This document shows positions 1 through 5,634 of a stretch of DNA of 9,284 bases, one piece after another (within the stretch, counting starts at the first letter, position 1; each line of letters begins with the position of its first letter). The position numbers were made by a program, and so were the translations under genes. Source of the stretch: Bacillota bacterium (GTDB taxonomy: Bacteria; Bacillota; Desulfotomaculia; Desulfotomaculales; JAJYZD01). The stretch is taken from assembly GCA_021800315.1 (NCBI GenBank), contig JAJYZD010000146.1, positions 1-9,284 on the forward strand, in the 5' to 3' direction. The notes beneath the pieces are model-generated. The model had not been told where the DNA came from, did not search any database, and saw only the letters and a program-made list of their open reading frames with translations.

Positions 1-112
1 ATACCTTGTGGCCGGCACCCAGGGCCCTGATGGCGAGACCGATGGCGGCCGTGGTTTTTCCCTTGCCGTTGCCGGTGTAAACATGCACGTAGCCTTTGCC
101 GTCTTGGTACAT
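1..112 (-). CDS. cobO: Cob(I)yrinic acid a,c-diamide adenosyltransferase (CobO/BtuR family), N-terminal part only
   Basis: The gene starts at an ATG whose first base is 112 and runs leftward out of the window; only 37 residues are visible. They begin MYQDGKGYVHVYTGNGKGKT, which is the characteristic start of CobO/BtuR corrinoid adenosyltransferases: a beta strand followed by the P-loop GNGKGKTT (residues 14-21) that binds ATP. The family transfers the adenosyl group of ATP to cob(I)alamin or cob(I)yrinic acid a,c-diamide, giving coenzyme B12, in the cytoplasm. An AAGGAG ribosome binding site lies at 122-127, 9 nt before the start. The gene follows thiC by 59 nt on the same strand with no terminator between, so it is probably the distal gene of the thi operon. 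Its product would serve a B12-dependent mutase such as the one partnered by MeaB encoded on the other strand. Family assignment is firm; the rest of the protein cannot be seen. Confidence 0.85.
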   Translation of the reverse strand, partial: MYQDGKGYVHVYTGNGKGKTTAAIGLAIRALGAGHKV

Positions 113-171
113 TTGCTTTTTCTCCTTAGTTACGCCGCCGGGAGACCTTACCCGCGCGGGATCAGGGCTTT

Positions 172-1455
172 TCAGCCGCCGAGGGCCTGGTTCATGTTCC
201 TTACCGCGCACATTTTGCCGCACATGGTACAGGTGTCCTGTTGTCCGGGTTGCGACTCCGACCGGTAACGCCTGGCTTTCTCCGGGTCGAGCGCGGTCTG
301 GAACATCGCTTCCCAGTCCAGGTTGCGCCTGGCCCGGCTCATGTCGTCGTCCCAACTCCGGGCGGAAGGGATGCCTTTGGCCACGTCGGCGGCGTGGGCG
401 GCGATGCGGGCGGCGATGATGCCTTCCTTCATATCGTCCAGGGTGGGCAGGCGCAGGTGCTCAGCCGGTGTCACGAAGCAAAGGAAGTCGGCTCCGTGCG
501 ACGCCGCGACGGCCCCCCCGATGGCGCTGGTAATGTGATCGTAGCCGGGCGCCACATCGGTCACCAGGGGGCCGAGCACGTAAAAGGGGGCGCCGTGGCA
601 GAGTTTCTTTTCCAGGAGCATGTTGGCCGCGATCTCGTTCAGGGCCATGTGGCCGGGCCCCTCGATCATCACCTGAACGTTGCGTTCCCATGCCCGGCGG
701 GTCAATTCGCCCAGAACGATCAGTTCCTGGATCTGGCTGGCGTCGGTGGCGTCCGCTACGGAGCCGCTCCGGCAGGCGTCCCCGAGGCTGATGGTTACGT
801 CGTACGCCGCGCATATGGCCAGAAGGTCTTCGTAGTACTCGTAAAAAGGGTTTTCCCGGCCGGTCCGTTCCATCCAGGCAAAGAGGAGCGCCCCGCCCCG
901 GGAGACAATGTTGGTCAACCGCGGGTTTTTCTTGAACCTGGCCGCCGTTTCCCGGTTTATTCCGGCATGGATGGTCATGAAATCCACCCCGTCGCGGGCA
1001 TGTTCCTCCACCACGCCCAGGAATTCGCGGGCGGAAATTTCCGTCAATTCCTTATCGTAAAGACCGACGGCGTCATACACCGGAACGGTGCCGACCGGGA
1101 GGGGTGAAAATTCGATCAAGCTGCGCCGGAATTCGCGGGTCTTCCCGAAACAACTGAGGTCCATGACGGCGTCGGCCTTAAGTTCGACGGCCCGCCGGAC
1201 CTTTGCCAACTCCTGGGCAACGTCGCAACAGTCGTTGGAAACTCCCACATTGACATTGATCTTCGTTTTCAGACCGCGTCCGATTCCCGCCGGCTGCAAA
1301 GAGCGGTGATTTTTGTTGGCCGGCACGACCACCTGCCCTTTGGCCACCAGTTCCCTTAAAACACCGGCCTCCAGGCCTTCGCTCAACGCCACGGTCCTCA
1401 TTTCAGCGGTGATCACGCCCTGCCGGGCCGCGTCCATCTGGGTAGCGTAACTCAT
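172..1455 (-). CDS. thiC: Phosphomethylpyrimidine synthase ThiC (short clostridial form)
   Basis: A 427-residue radical SAM enzyme that rearranges 5-aminoimidazole ribotide into hydroxymethylpyrimidine phosphate, the pyrimidine half of thiamine. Visible family signatures are TQMDAARQG near the N-terminus, PANKNH, KINVNVG, ADAVMDLS, PVGTVPVYDAVG, the long block GVDFMTIHAGI, MIEGPGHMALNEI, and YVLGPLVTDVAPGYDHIT. The [4Fe-4S] cysteines are in the C-terminal tail CTMCGKMC (C409, C412, C416), spaced C-x2-C-x3-C. It lacks the long N-terminal domain of the roughly 630-residue E. coli enzyme, as expected for the clostridial/archaeal type. The start is ATG at 1455, preceded by AAGGAGG with a 7-nt spacer. 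It lies 63 nt after thiH and is presumably under the same TPP riboswitch. A paralogous role in anaerobic benzimidazole synthesis (BzaF-like) cannot be excluded by eye, but the thiG/thiH context favours ThiC. Confidence 0.95.
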   Translation of the reverse strand: MSYATQMDAARQGVITAEMRTVALSEGLEAGVLRELVAKGQVVVPANKNHRSLQPAGIGRGLKTKINVNVGVSNDCCDVAQELAKVRRAVELKADAVMDLSCFGKTREFRRSLIEFSPLPVGTVPVYDAVGLYDKELTEISAREFLGVVEEHARDGVDFMTIHAGINRETAARFKKNPRLTNIVSRGGALLFAWMERTGRENPFYEYYEDLLAICAAYDVTISLGDACRSGSVADATDASQIQELIVLGELTRRAWERNVQVMIEGPGHMALNEIAANMLLEKKLCHGAPFYVLGPLVTDVAPGYDHITSAIGGAVAASHGADFLCFVTPAEHLRLPTLDDMKEGIIAARIAAHAADVAKGIPSARSWDDDMSRARRNLDWEAMFQTALDPEKARRYRSESQPGQQDTCTMCGKMCAVRNMNQALGG

Positions 1456-1470
1456 GGCAAATCCTCCTTC

Positions 1471-1485
1471 GCCGCTGGAAGCGGC
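1471..1485 (-). repeat. Small hairpin just upstream of the thiC ribosome binding site
   Basis: A perfect 6-bp inverted repeat, GCCGCT / AGCGGC with a 3-nt loop, sits in the 63-nt thiH-thiC gap and ends about 3 nt before the thiC Shine-Dalgarno sequence. No T-run follows, so it is not an intrinsic terminator. It could affect mRNA stability or access to the ribosome binding site, but it may also be chance in GC-rich sequence. Confidence 0.35.
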
Positions 1486-1518
1486 CTCAATTTAGCGGTA
1501 CCGTTTCGGCTTTCCGGT

Positions 1519-2640
1519 TTATCCCATGGCCGTCCAGTCTTTGAAAACGGGCTGGTATCCCCTGTTGTAGAGCATCCGGCTCATCTGGGCGACCGAGCGG
1601 TCGTCCGAGATGTCGAACTGGGCCGTAGCCTGTTCGCCGCCGGTACGGCCGCCCACCGCGGTACAGGAACCGGCGGACATTTTGGTAACCCCCAGCGGAA
1701 CCAGCCGGTCCCGCAGCTCGGCCCGCTCCCGGGTGGAAAGGGTAATACCGCCACGGGGCAGGAAAAGGCGGAAGGCCAGGATATATTGGACCAGGTTCCG
1801 GTCGCTCACCTTTACCGGGGCCTCAAACCCGCCCAGCTGCGGGCGCATCCGGGGCGGCGACATGCTTACCTCGACTCCGGGATAGCGCCTTTGGAGGTAG
1901 GCCGCGTGCAGGCCGGTAAAAAAGGCTTCCGTCCGCCAGGAATGAAGACCCAGCAGTGCGCCCACGTTTACGGTCCTGATTCCGGCTGAGCAGGCTCTCT
2001 CCGGCGCGTCCAGGCGGTAGCGGTAGTTGCGCTTCGGTCCGGCCGGATGAAGGCCGGCGTACGCGTTTTCGTTGTACACTTCCTGGAACATGGTGAGGCC
2101 GTCCACTCCCGCCCCGATCAGTTCCCCGTATTCGTCCTCCTCGAGGGGATAGACCTCGATGCTCACGGAGGAAAAATACCTGCCCAGTATCCTGACGCAG
2201 TCCCGCAGGTAGGACACCGGCGTCATCTCCCTGGATTCACCGGTGAGGATGAGGATGTGCCTTAACCCGGTAGCGGCGATGAGCGCCGCCTCGGCATCGA
2301 CCTCCTCCAGGTCGAGTTTGCGCCTCGTAAACCGGTTGTTGGCCTGGAAACCGCAGTAGACGCAGTGGTTGACGCAGTGATCACCCAAATAAAGCGGGGT
2401 ATAAAGGGTCATGGTGTACCCGAACTGTCGCACGGTCACCAGGTGGGCCTTCCGGGCCATTTCCTCGATGTATTCCTCCGCCGCCGGCGAAAGAAGGGCC
2501 AGGTAGTCCAGCGGGGTGATTGTGTCCCGGGCGAGGATGCGCCGGATGTCGGGCCCGCTTATCCGGTCGAAGTGGCTGTCCCAGGGAAAGTCTTTGTAAC
2601 GCTGGTATTCCGTATGGAAACCCATCGGCATCACCCTCAT
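1519..2640 (-). CDS. thiH: 2-iminoacetate synthase ThiH (radical SAM tyrosine lyase)
   Basis: ThiH cleaves tyrosine with S-adenosylmethionine to give 2-iminoacetate (dehydroglycine) and p-cresol; the iminoacetate is handed to ThiG for thiazole synthesis. The 373-residue length is normal for the family. The N-terminal part carries YKDF and ALLSPAAEEYIE, typical of ThiH. The radical SAM cluster motif C-x3-C-x2-C is present as CVNHCVYC (C89, C93, C96), followed by GFQANN. Further ThiH-like stretches are ILILTGES, SIEVYPL, and the C-terminal MSAGSCTAVGG. The start at 2640 gives a 4-nt ATGA overlap with the thiG stop, indicating translational coupling. In-frame ATGs at 2631 and 2625 are alternatives; 2625 gives the common MGF...EY start and has GAGG 9 nt upstream. 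No neighbouring thiF/thiS is seen. Confidence 0.95.
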   Translation of the reverse strand: MRVMPMGFHTEYQRYKDFPWDSHFDRISGPDIRRILARDTITPLDYLALLSPAAEEYIEEMARKAHLVTVRQFGYTMTLYTPLYLGDHCVNHCVYCGFQANNRFTRRKLDLEEVDAEAALIAATGLRHILILTGESREMTPVSYLRDCVRILGRYFSSVSIEVYPLEEDEYGELIGAGVDGLTMFQEVYNENAYAGLHPAGPKRNYRYRLDAPERACSAGIRTVNVGALLGLHSWRTEAFFTGLHAAYLQRRYPGVEVSMSPPRMRPQLGGFEAPVKVSDRNLVQYILAFRLFLPRGGITLSTRERAELRDRLVPLGVTKMSAGSCTAVGGRTGGEQATAQFDISDDRSVAQMSRMLYNRGYQPVFKDWTAMG

Positions 2641-3416
2641 TCTTCATCATACAGAAAACCGGTCAGCGGCGATGAGGCGTAAGCTTCTTCCCGCACCGGC
2701 GCCGGTCCGGACAGGAAAGCGGTCCGTCCGGCCCGGACGGCCAGGCTGAAAGCCCGGGCCATGGCGACCGGATCCCGGGCGGTGGCGATGGCGGTGTTCA
2801 CCAGGACCGCCGCCGCCCCCATCTCCATGGCTTCGGCCGCTTCCGAAGGCTTTCCCAGACCGGCGTCGACGATGACCGGCAGTGCGGACTCCTCAATCAG
2901 GATTTGGAGCAATTCCCTGGTCCGCAAGCCGCGGTTGCTGCCGATGGGCGAGCCCAGCGGCATAACCGCCGCCGCTCCCGCGTCGGCCAGCCTGCGGGCG
3001 GCCTCCAGGTCCGGACTCATGTAGGGCAGCACGATAAATCCTTCCGCGGCGAGAACCGCGGTCGCCTGGACCGTTTCAAAGTTGTCCGGTAACAGGTAAC
3101 GGTTGTCATTGATTACTTCAATCTTGACCCAGTCGCCGCAACCGGCCGCCCGCGCCAACCTGGCGATACGGACGGCCTCGGCCGCGTTCCTGGCCCCCGA
3201 AGTGTTGGGCAGGAGAACGCAGCCGGCGGGAACGTGGGCGGCCATGTTTTCTTCGCCGGCGTCAAAATCCACCCTGCGTACGGCCACGGTGACCACCTCC
3301 GTCCCGGAGGCCTCCACCGCCCGGGGAATAAGGCGGTTGTCGGGGAATTTGCCCGTACCCATGAACAGCCTGCTTCGCAGCGGTCTGCCGCCGATGACCA
3401 GCGCGTCGTTCGTCAT
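2637..3416 (-). CDS. thiG: Thiazole synthase ThiG
   Basis: ThiG condenses deoxyxylulose 5-phosphate, 2-iminoacetate from ThiH and sulfur from ThiS thiocarboxylate into the thiazole phosphate half of thiamine. The protein is a TIM barrel of about 259 residues, the usual length. Visible signatures are LFMGTGKF near the N-terminus, WVKIEVI with the Schiff-base lysine K98, YLLPD, VMPLGSPIGSN, DAGLGKPSEAAEAMEMGA and VLVNTAIA in the phosphate-binding C-terminal part. The chosen start is ATG at 3416, because AGGTGAT complementary to 16S rRNA lies at the right distance. In-frame starts at 3422 (ATG) and 3425 (GTG) would overlap that site. It is the first gene after the TPP riboswitch leader and overlaps thiH by 4 nt. 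The sulfur donor gene thiS, often the gene before thiG, is absent here. Confidence 0.96.
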   Translation of the reverse strand: MTNDALVIGGRPLRSRLFMGTGKFPDNRLIPRAVEASGTEVVTVAVRRVDFDAGEENMAAHVPAGCVLLPNTSGARNAAEAVRIARLARAAGCGDWVKIEVINDNRYLLPDNFETVQATAVLAAEGFIVLPYMSPDLEAARRLADAGAAAVMPLGSPIGSNRGLRTRELLQILIEESALPVIVDAGLGKPSEAAEAMEMGAAAVLVNTAIATARDPVAMARAFSLAVRAGRTAFLSGPAPVREEAYASSPLTGFLYDEE

Positions 3417-3459
3417 TGACATCACCTACCAGTCGTAAATTTTCCACCGTTGTCGCCTG

Positions 3460-3552
3460 TAACCGTAAGCCCGGACGGGATCGTCCCGGCGCGGGGCTCC
3501 GCCAGCCGGCGGGGTACCGCCGGCGCCGCTTACGCGCCGCCGGCCCGGGGTG
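3460..3552 (-). repeat. GC-rich structured leader upstream of thiG
   Basis: Between the terminator and thiG lies an extremely GC-rich stretch with several inverted repeats. The clearest is GCCGGCGG / CCGCCGGC with a 4-nt loop at 3505-3524. Others are CCGGCG / CGCCGG around 3520-3543 and GGACG / CGTCC around 3473-3488 inside an AGCCC / GGGCT pair. No start codon with a convincing reading frame exists here, so I see no gene. The stretch is transcribed only when the terminator is read through and would fold strongly. Its role is unknown. Confidence 0.5.
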
Positions 3553-3585
3553 TCAAAAAGCCTACCCTGGGGGTAGGCTTTTTGA
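3553..3585 (-). terminator. Intrinsic terminator, expression platform of the TPP riboswitch
   Basis: On the minus strand, TCAAAAAGCCTACCC pairs perfectly with GGGTAGGCTTTTTGA around a 3-nt loop, giving a 15-bp stem whose 3' side carries a run of five T. It lies about 30 nt after the TPP aptamer and before thiG, where an attenuator is expected. Its 5' arm (AAAAAGCCTAC, 3573-3583) can also pair with the 3' end of the aptamer (GTAGGGATTTT, 3616-3626) with 9 of 11 positions matched, so terminator and antiterminator exclude each other. The hairpin is symmetrical and could in principle stop plus-strand transcription too. Confidence 0.85.
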
Positions 3586-3586
3586 T

Positions 3587-3613
3587 ATTTCCGGTAAAAA
3601 TACCTCCGGAAAT
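3587..3613 (-). other. Hairpin between TPP aptamer and terminator
   Basis: ATTTCCGG and CCGGAAAT form a perfect 8-bp stem around an 11-nt loop. A GGAGG sequence (3603-3607) lies across the stem-loop border, but no start codon follows at a useful distance, so it does not look like a hidden ribosome binding site. It may space or stabilise the switch between aptamer and terminator. Confidence 0.5.
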
Positions 3614-3615
3614 CT

Positions 3616-3701
3616 AAAATCCCTACGCTGGCATTACCCAGATCAGGTTCAAAGGGTTGAGATAAAATCCCTCTCAGCCTTGCGGCACCCCGGGGCTTAT
3701 T
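3616..3701 (-). promoter_or_regulatory. TPP (thi-box) riboswitch aptamer
   Basis: The minus strand carries the thi-box consensus in order: GGGGTGCC, GGCTGAGA, the P3-side sequence GGGATTTTATCTC, ACCCTTTGAACCTGATC, and TGGGTAATGCCAGCGTAGGGA. These are the strands of helices P2 to P5 that bind thiamine pyrophosphate. P1 can form between AAGCCC and GGGATTTT with one internal mismatch. It sits downstream of a sigma-A promoter and upstream of thiG, thiH and thiC. Binding of TPP should hold the 3' P1 strand in the aptamer and allow the downstream terminator to form, reducing expression of the operon. Confidence 0.97.
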
Positions 3702-3725
3702 AAGTTGTCGGCCGGCTTGCCATGT

Positions 3726-3754
3726 ATTGTATGTCATTCTTACCTTTTCGTCAA
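3726..3754 (-). promoter_or_regulatory. Sigma-A promoter of the thi operon
   Basis: On the minus strand TTGACG (3749-3754) and TACAAT (3726-3731) are separated by exactly 17 nt; each matches the sigma-A consensus at five of six positions. Transcription would begin near 3719, leaving about 18 nt before the TPP aptamer and a leader of about 300 nt to thiG. Confidence 0.88.
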
Positions 3755-3789
3755 GGGCTTAATTGAGGTTTTGGACAGAAAACTTTTGG

Positions 3790-3804
3790 CAGGAAAATTT
3801 CCTG
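3790..3804. repeat. Palindrome CAGGAAA / TTTCCTG
   Basis: A perfect 7-bp inverted repeat with a single central A. It is flanked by a second, longer-range pair (ACTTTT near 3782 and AAAAGT near 3813). It lies about 36 nt upstream of the thi promoter -35 box and 310 nt before the biotinyl-carrier gene. It could be an operator for either side, but no known regulator site is recognised. Confidence 0.35.
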
Positions 3805-3845
3805 AAGCCCTGAAAAGTAACCGGATAAGGTGCCGTCCTTTCAGA

Positions 3846-3863
3846 TGATGCCAATAGGCATCA
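3846..3863. repeat. Palindrome TGATGCC-AATA-GGCATCA
   Basis: A perfect 7-bp inverted repeat with a 4-nt AATA spacer in the intergenic region, followed by further TGATGA-like words. It is the size of a typical dimeric repressor site or a small hairpin. No T-run follows it. The function is unknown. Confidence 0.35.
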
Positions 3864-4113
3864 GTGATGATCAGAATAATCGCCAGATATTGTTTTCGTT
3901 ATTACTTAGTAGTCGGTTAAAGTGGGTCATTGGTGATGATGGCCGGCATCTTTTTCGGCCGCAGCCGGGTTGCCGGCCAATGCCCGGCGTTACCGGGTAC
4001 GCCGTATTTACACCCCGGCACGGACCTTGCTTGGTTTAACGATTAAGATCCGCGGGCAGCAACGGTGGGTTTACCCGGTTCGCCATAGGCCGTGGACAGG
4101 GGGAGGAAAAGGC

Positions 4114-4470
4114 GTGAAAAGATTCATGGTCAGCATCCATGATAAGGAATATGAAGTCGGGGTACGGGAACTCGGCGACGATGATGAAGCCCCGGAGCCG
4201 CCCGCGCCCGGGCCGGTCGGCCATGCGGCCCGGGCTCCGGTCTTGTTGGACCAAAACGGCGGGGCGGTAACGAGCCCGATTCCGGGCGTGGTCGCTTCCA
4301 TCCTGGTGGAGGCCGGCACGGCGGTTCGGAAGGGGGAAACCCTTCTCATTCTCGAGGCCATGAAAATGGAAAACGACATCGTGGCCGTACGCGACGGCGT
4401 CGTCGTCGAGATAAGGGTCGCGGAAGGTCAGAGCGTCAAGGCCCAAGAGATACTTTTGCTCATCGATTAG
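4114..4470 (+). CDS. Biotinyl carrier protein (biotin carboxyl carrier subunit of an acyl-CoA carboxylase/decarboxylase)
   Basis: A 118-residue protein that carries carboxyl-biotin between active sites. The C-terminal half is a biotinyl domain: SPIPGVV, EAGTAVRKGETLLILEAMKMEND and the closing IRVAEGQSVKAQEILLLI. The biotinylated lysine is K84 in EAMKM, 34 residues before the end, as usual. The first 20 residues resemble the start of the gamma subunits of methylmalonyl-CoA/oxaloacetate decarboxylases. A proline/alanine linker (about residues 26-42) joins the two parts. The start is a GTG at 4114 with GGGAGG and a 7-nt spacer; ATG 4126 is an alternative. It opens a plus-strand operon and is 21 nt from a small gene and then meaB, suggesting the methylmalonyl-CoA pathway. 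Its carboxyltransferase partner is not in the window, so the exact complex is inferred. Confidence 0.9.
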   Translation: MKRFMVSIHDKEYEVGVRELGDDDEAPEPPAPGPVGHAARAPVLLDQNGGAVTSPIPGVVASILVEAGTAVRKGETLLILEAMKMENDIVAVRDGVVVEIRVAEGQSVKAQEILLLID

Positions 4471-4491
4471 CTGTCGACGGGGGGTTGTCCG

Positions 4492-4647
4492 ATGAAATCA
4501 CAGGCTGTGCGGGTGGAAGAGTACCGGCTTGAACAAGGACCCGACGATGCGGCAGTCATGGCTGTCGCCTCGGTAATTTGCAGTCTTATCTCGCAAACGG
4601 GAGACCGCATGGTAATCACGGGGATTAAGATTACGAGGATCAGTTGA
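4492..4647 (+). CDS. 51-residue protein, possible small (epsilon/delta-like) subunit of a biotin-dependent decarboxylase
   Basis: An ATG at 4492 opens a 51-codon frame ending at TGA 4645-4647, exactly filling the space between the biotinyl carrier gene and meaB with 21-nt gaps on both sides. A G-rich stretch (GGGGGG around 4479-4484) is a weak ribosome binding site. The predicted protein has a charged N-terminus, one alanine/valine-rich helix (PDDAAVMAVASVICSLI, about residues 17-33) and ends in ITGIKITRIS. From memory, a helix of the type AVIAAAIAA followed by IRSIRRIS is typical of small subunits of methylmalonyl-CoA and oxaloacetate decarboxylases; the carrier-gene context supports the same idea. 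The similarity is short and I could not test it. The helix could also be membrane-associated, but it is short for a full span. It could instead be an unrelated small protein. Confidence 0.55.
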   Translation: MKSQAVRVEEYRLEQGPDDAAVMAVASVICSLISQTGDRMVITGIKITRIS

Positions 4648-4668
4648 CCGCGGGAGGAGGATCCCGTT

Positions 4669-5634
4669 TTGGAAGACCTTGTCCGTTGTTTCCTGGGCGG
4701 CGACCGGCGCGCCCTGGCCAGGGCCATCTCGGCCGTGGAAAACGACCATCCGCATAAGCGGCAGTTGCTGCAGAGATTGTACCGCCATACCGGTCGCAGC
4801 TACGTGGTCGGGGTAACCGGTTCGCCGGGCGCGGGCAAGAGCATGTTGATCGGCGCCCTGACCCGGCACCTGCGCCGGGAGGGATTCACCGTCGGCATTG
4901 TGGCCGTGGATCCCACGAGCCCGTTTTCCGGCGGCGCCATTTTGGGCGACCGGGTGCGGATGCAGGACATTGCGCGGGACGCCGGGGTGTTCATGCGCAG
5001 CCTGGCTACCCGGGGCAGCCTCGGCGGGCTGACGCGGAACACCAGGGACATCCTGGACGTCCTGGACGGCTTCGGCCTGGACGTGATCCTGGTGGAAACC
5101 GTCGGGGTAGGCCAGTCGGAAGTCGATGTGTCGTCCCTGGCCCATTCCACGGTGGTGGTTCTTACCCCGGGGGCGGGGGACGGCCTCCAGGCGATGAAGT
5201 CGGGCATCATGGAGGTGGGCGACGTTTTCGCCCTTAACAAAGCGGATCTTGCGGGGGCGGACGCCGCCCGCCTGGAGATCGAGGGGGCGCTGCGGATAGT
5301 GCATGACGGACCCGGCGGGTGGCGTCCCCCGCTGGTCAAGACGGCGGCCGTAACCGGCGAAGGGGTGGCCGCGTTATGGGAGGCCCTGGTCCGGCACCGC
5401 GATTTTCTGGTTTCGACCGGGAAACTGGCCGGCCTCAGAAAAGAGCGGCTGCGCCGGGACATTGCCACCCTGGCCGGGGAGCACGTCCGGGGCCTGGTAA
5501 TGGAAAAGCTGGCGGCGGGCGGCGGACTGGAGGGGGAACTGGTCCGGGTCGCGGACCGGGAACTGGACCCTTATACCCTGGCGGAAGAAGTTTTAACGGA
5601 TGTGGCCCGGGAGGTACTGGTGCAAAATGGGTGA
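4669..5634 (+). CDS. meaB: Methylmalonyl-CoA mutase chaperone GTPase MeaB (ArgK family)
   Basis: A 321-residue G3E-type P-loop GTPase that gates loading of adenosylcobalamin into methylmalonyl-CoA mutase and protects it from inactivation. The N-terminal helices are followed by the Walker A GSPGAGKS (residues 51-58), then VAVDPTSPFSGGAILGDR, the switch and Walker B region VILVETVGVGQSE, GAGDGLQAMKSGIME and the guanine-specifying NKAD. The C-terminal helices form the dimerisation part. The start is a TTG at 4669, chosen because GGAGGAGG lies 8 nt upstream and because the family begins in this way. It is 21 nt after the small gene and overlaps the next gene by 8 nt. The mutase itself is not in this window. 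Close relatives (IcmF-type or isobutyryl-CoA mutase chaperones) share these motifs, so the mutase partner is inferred. Confidence 0.93.
   Translation: MEDLVRCFLGGDRRALARAISAVENDHPHKRQLLQRLYRHTGRSYVVGVTGSPGAGKSMLIGALTRHLRREGFTVGIVAVDPTSPFSGGAILGDRVRMQDIARDAGVFMRSLATRGSLGGLTRNTRDILDVLDGFGLDVILVETVGVGQSEVDVSSLAHSTVVVLTPGAGDGLQAMKSGIMEVGDVFALNKADLAGADAARLEIEGALRIVHDGPGGWRPPLVKTAAVTGEGVAALWEALVRHRDFLVSTGKLAGLRKERLRRDIATLAGEHVRGLVMEKLAAGGGLEGELVRVADRELDPYTLAEEVLTDVAREVLVQNG

Larger units (their letters stand above)
3755..4113. other. Intergenic region between the divergent thi and biotinyl-carrier operons
   Basis: This 359-nt stretch holds no gene I can support. Its first half is clearly AT-richer than the surrounding genes and has two perfect short palindromes (listed separately); the second half is GC-rich with a CCCGG / CCGGG hairpin at 3983-3997. 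A plus-strand promoter for the operon starting at 4114 must be here or upstream, but I found no -35/-10 pair near consensus at 16-18 nt spacing. The frame of the carrier gene stays open back to 3970, but that extension has no ribosome binding site and no protein-like sequence. Confidence 0.6.

Noticed and set aside
241..1107. 288-codon open frame on the plus strand opposite thiC
   Set aside because: It lies wholly antisense to thiC, has no ribosome binding site and no recognisable motif; long antisense frames are expected in GC-rich genes.
3553..3585. Reading the symmetrical hairpin as a plus-strand terminator
   Set aside because: No plus-strand transcript ends here; its place after the aptamer and the antiterminator pairing fit the minus strand.
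3426..3737. 103-codon minus-strand frame covering the TPP leader, considered as thiS
   Set aside because: It runs through the aptamer and terminator, has no ThiS-like sequence and does not end in GG.
3970..4113. N-terminal extension of the biotinyl carrier protein
   Set aside because: The upstream codons give a basic, unconserved-looking stretch without a ribosome binding site, whereas GTG 4114 has GGGAGG at ideal distance.
4498..5304. 268-codon minus-strand frame opposite meaB
   Set aside because: Antisense shadow of a gene with clear GTPase motifs; it would also cover the small gene before meaB.
5600..5626. Earlier ATG for the M24 peptidase
   Set aside because: It would add nine unlikely residues and increase the overlap with meaB; ATG 5627 has GGGAGGT upstream and gives a typical family start.
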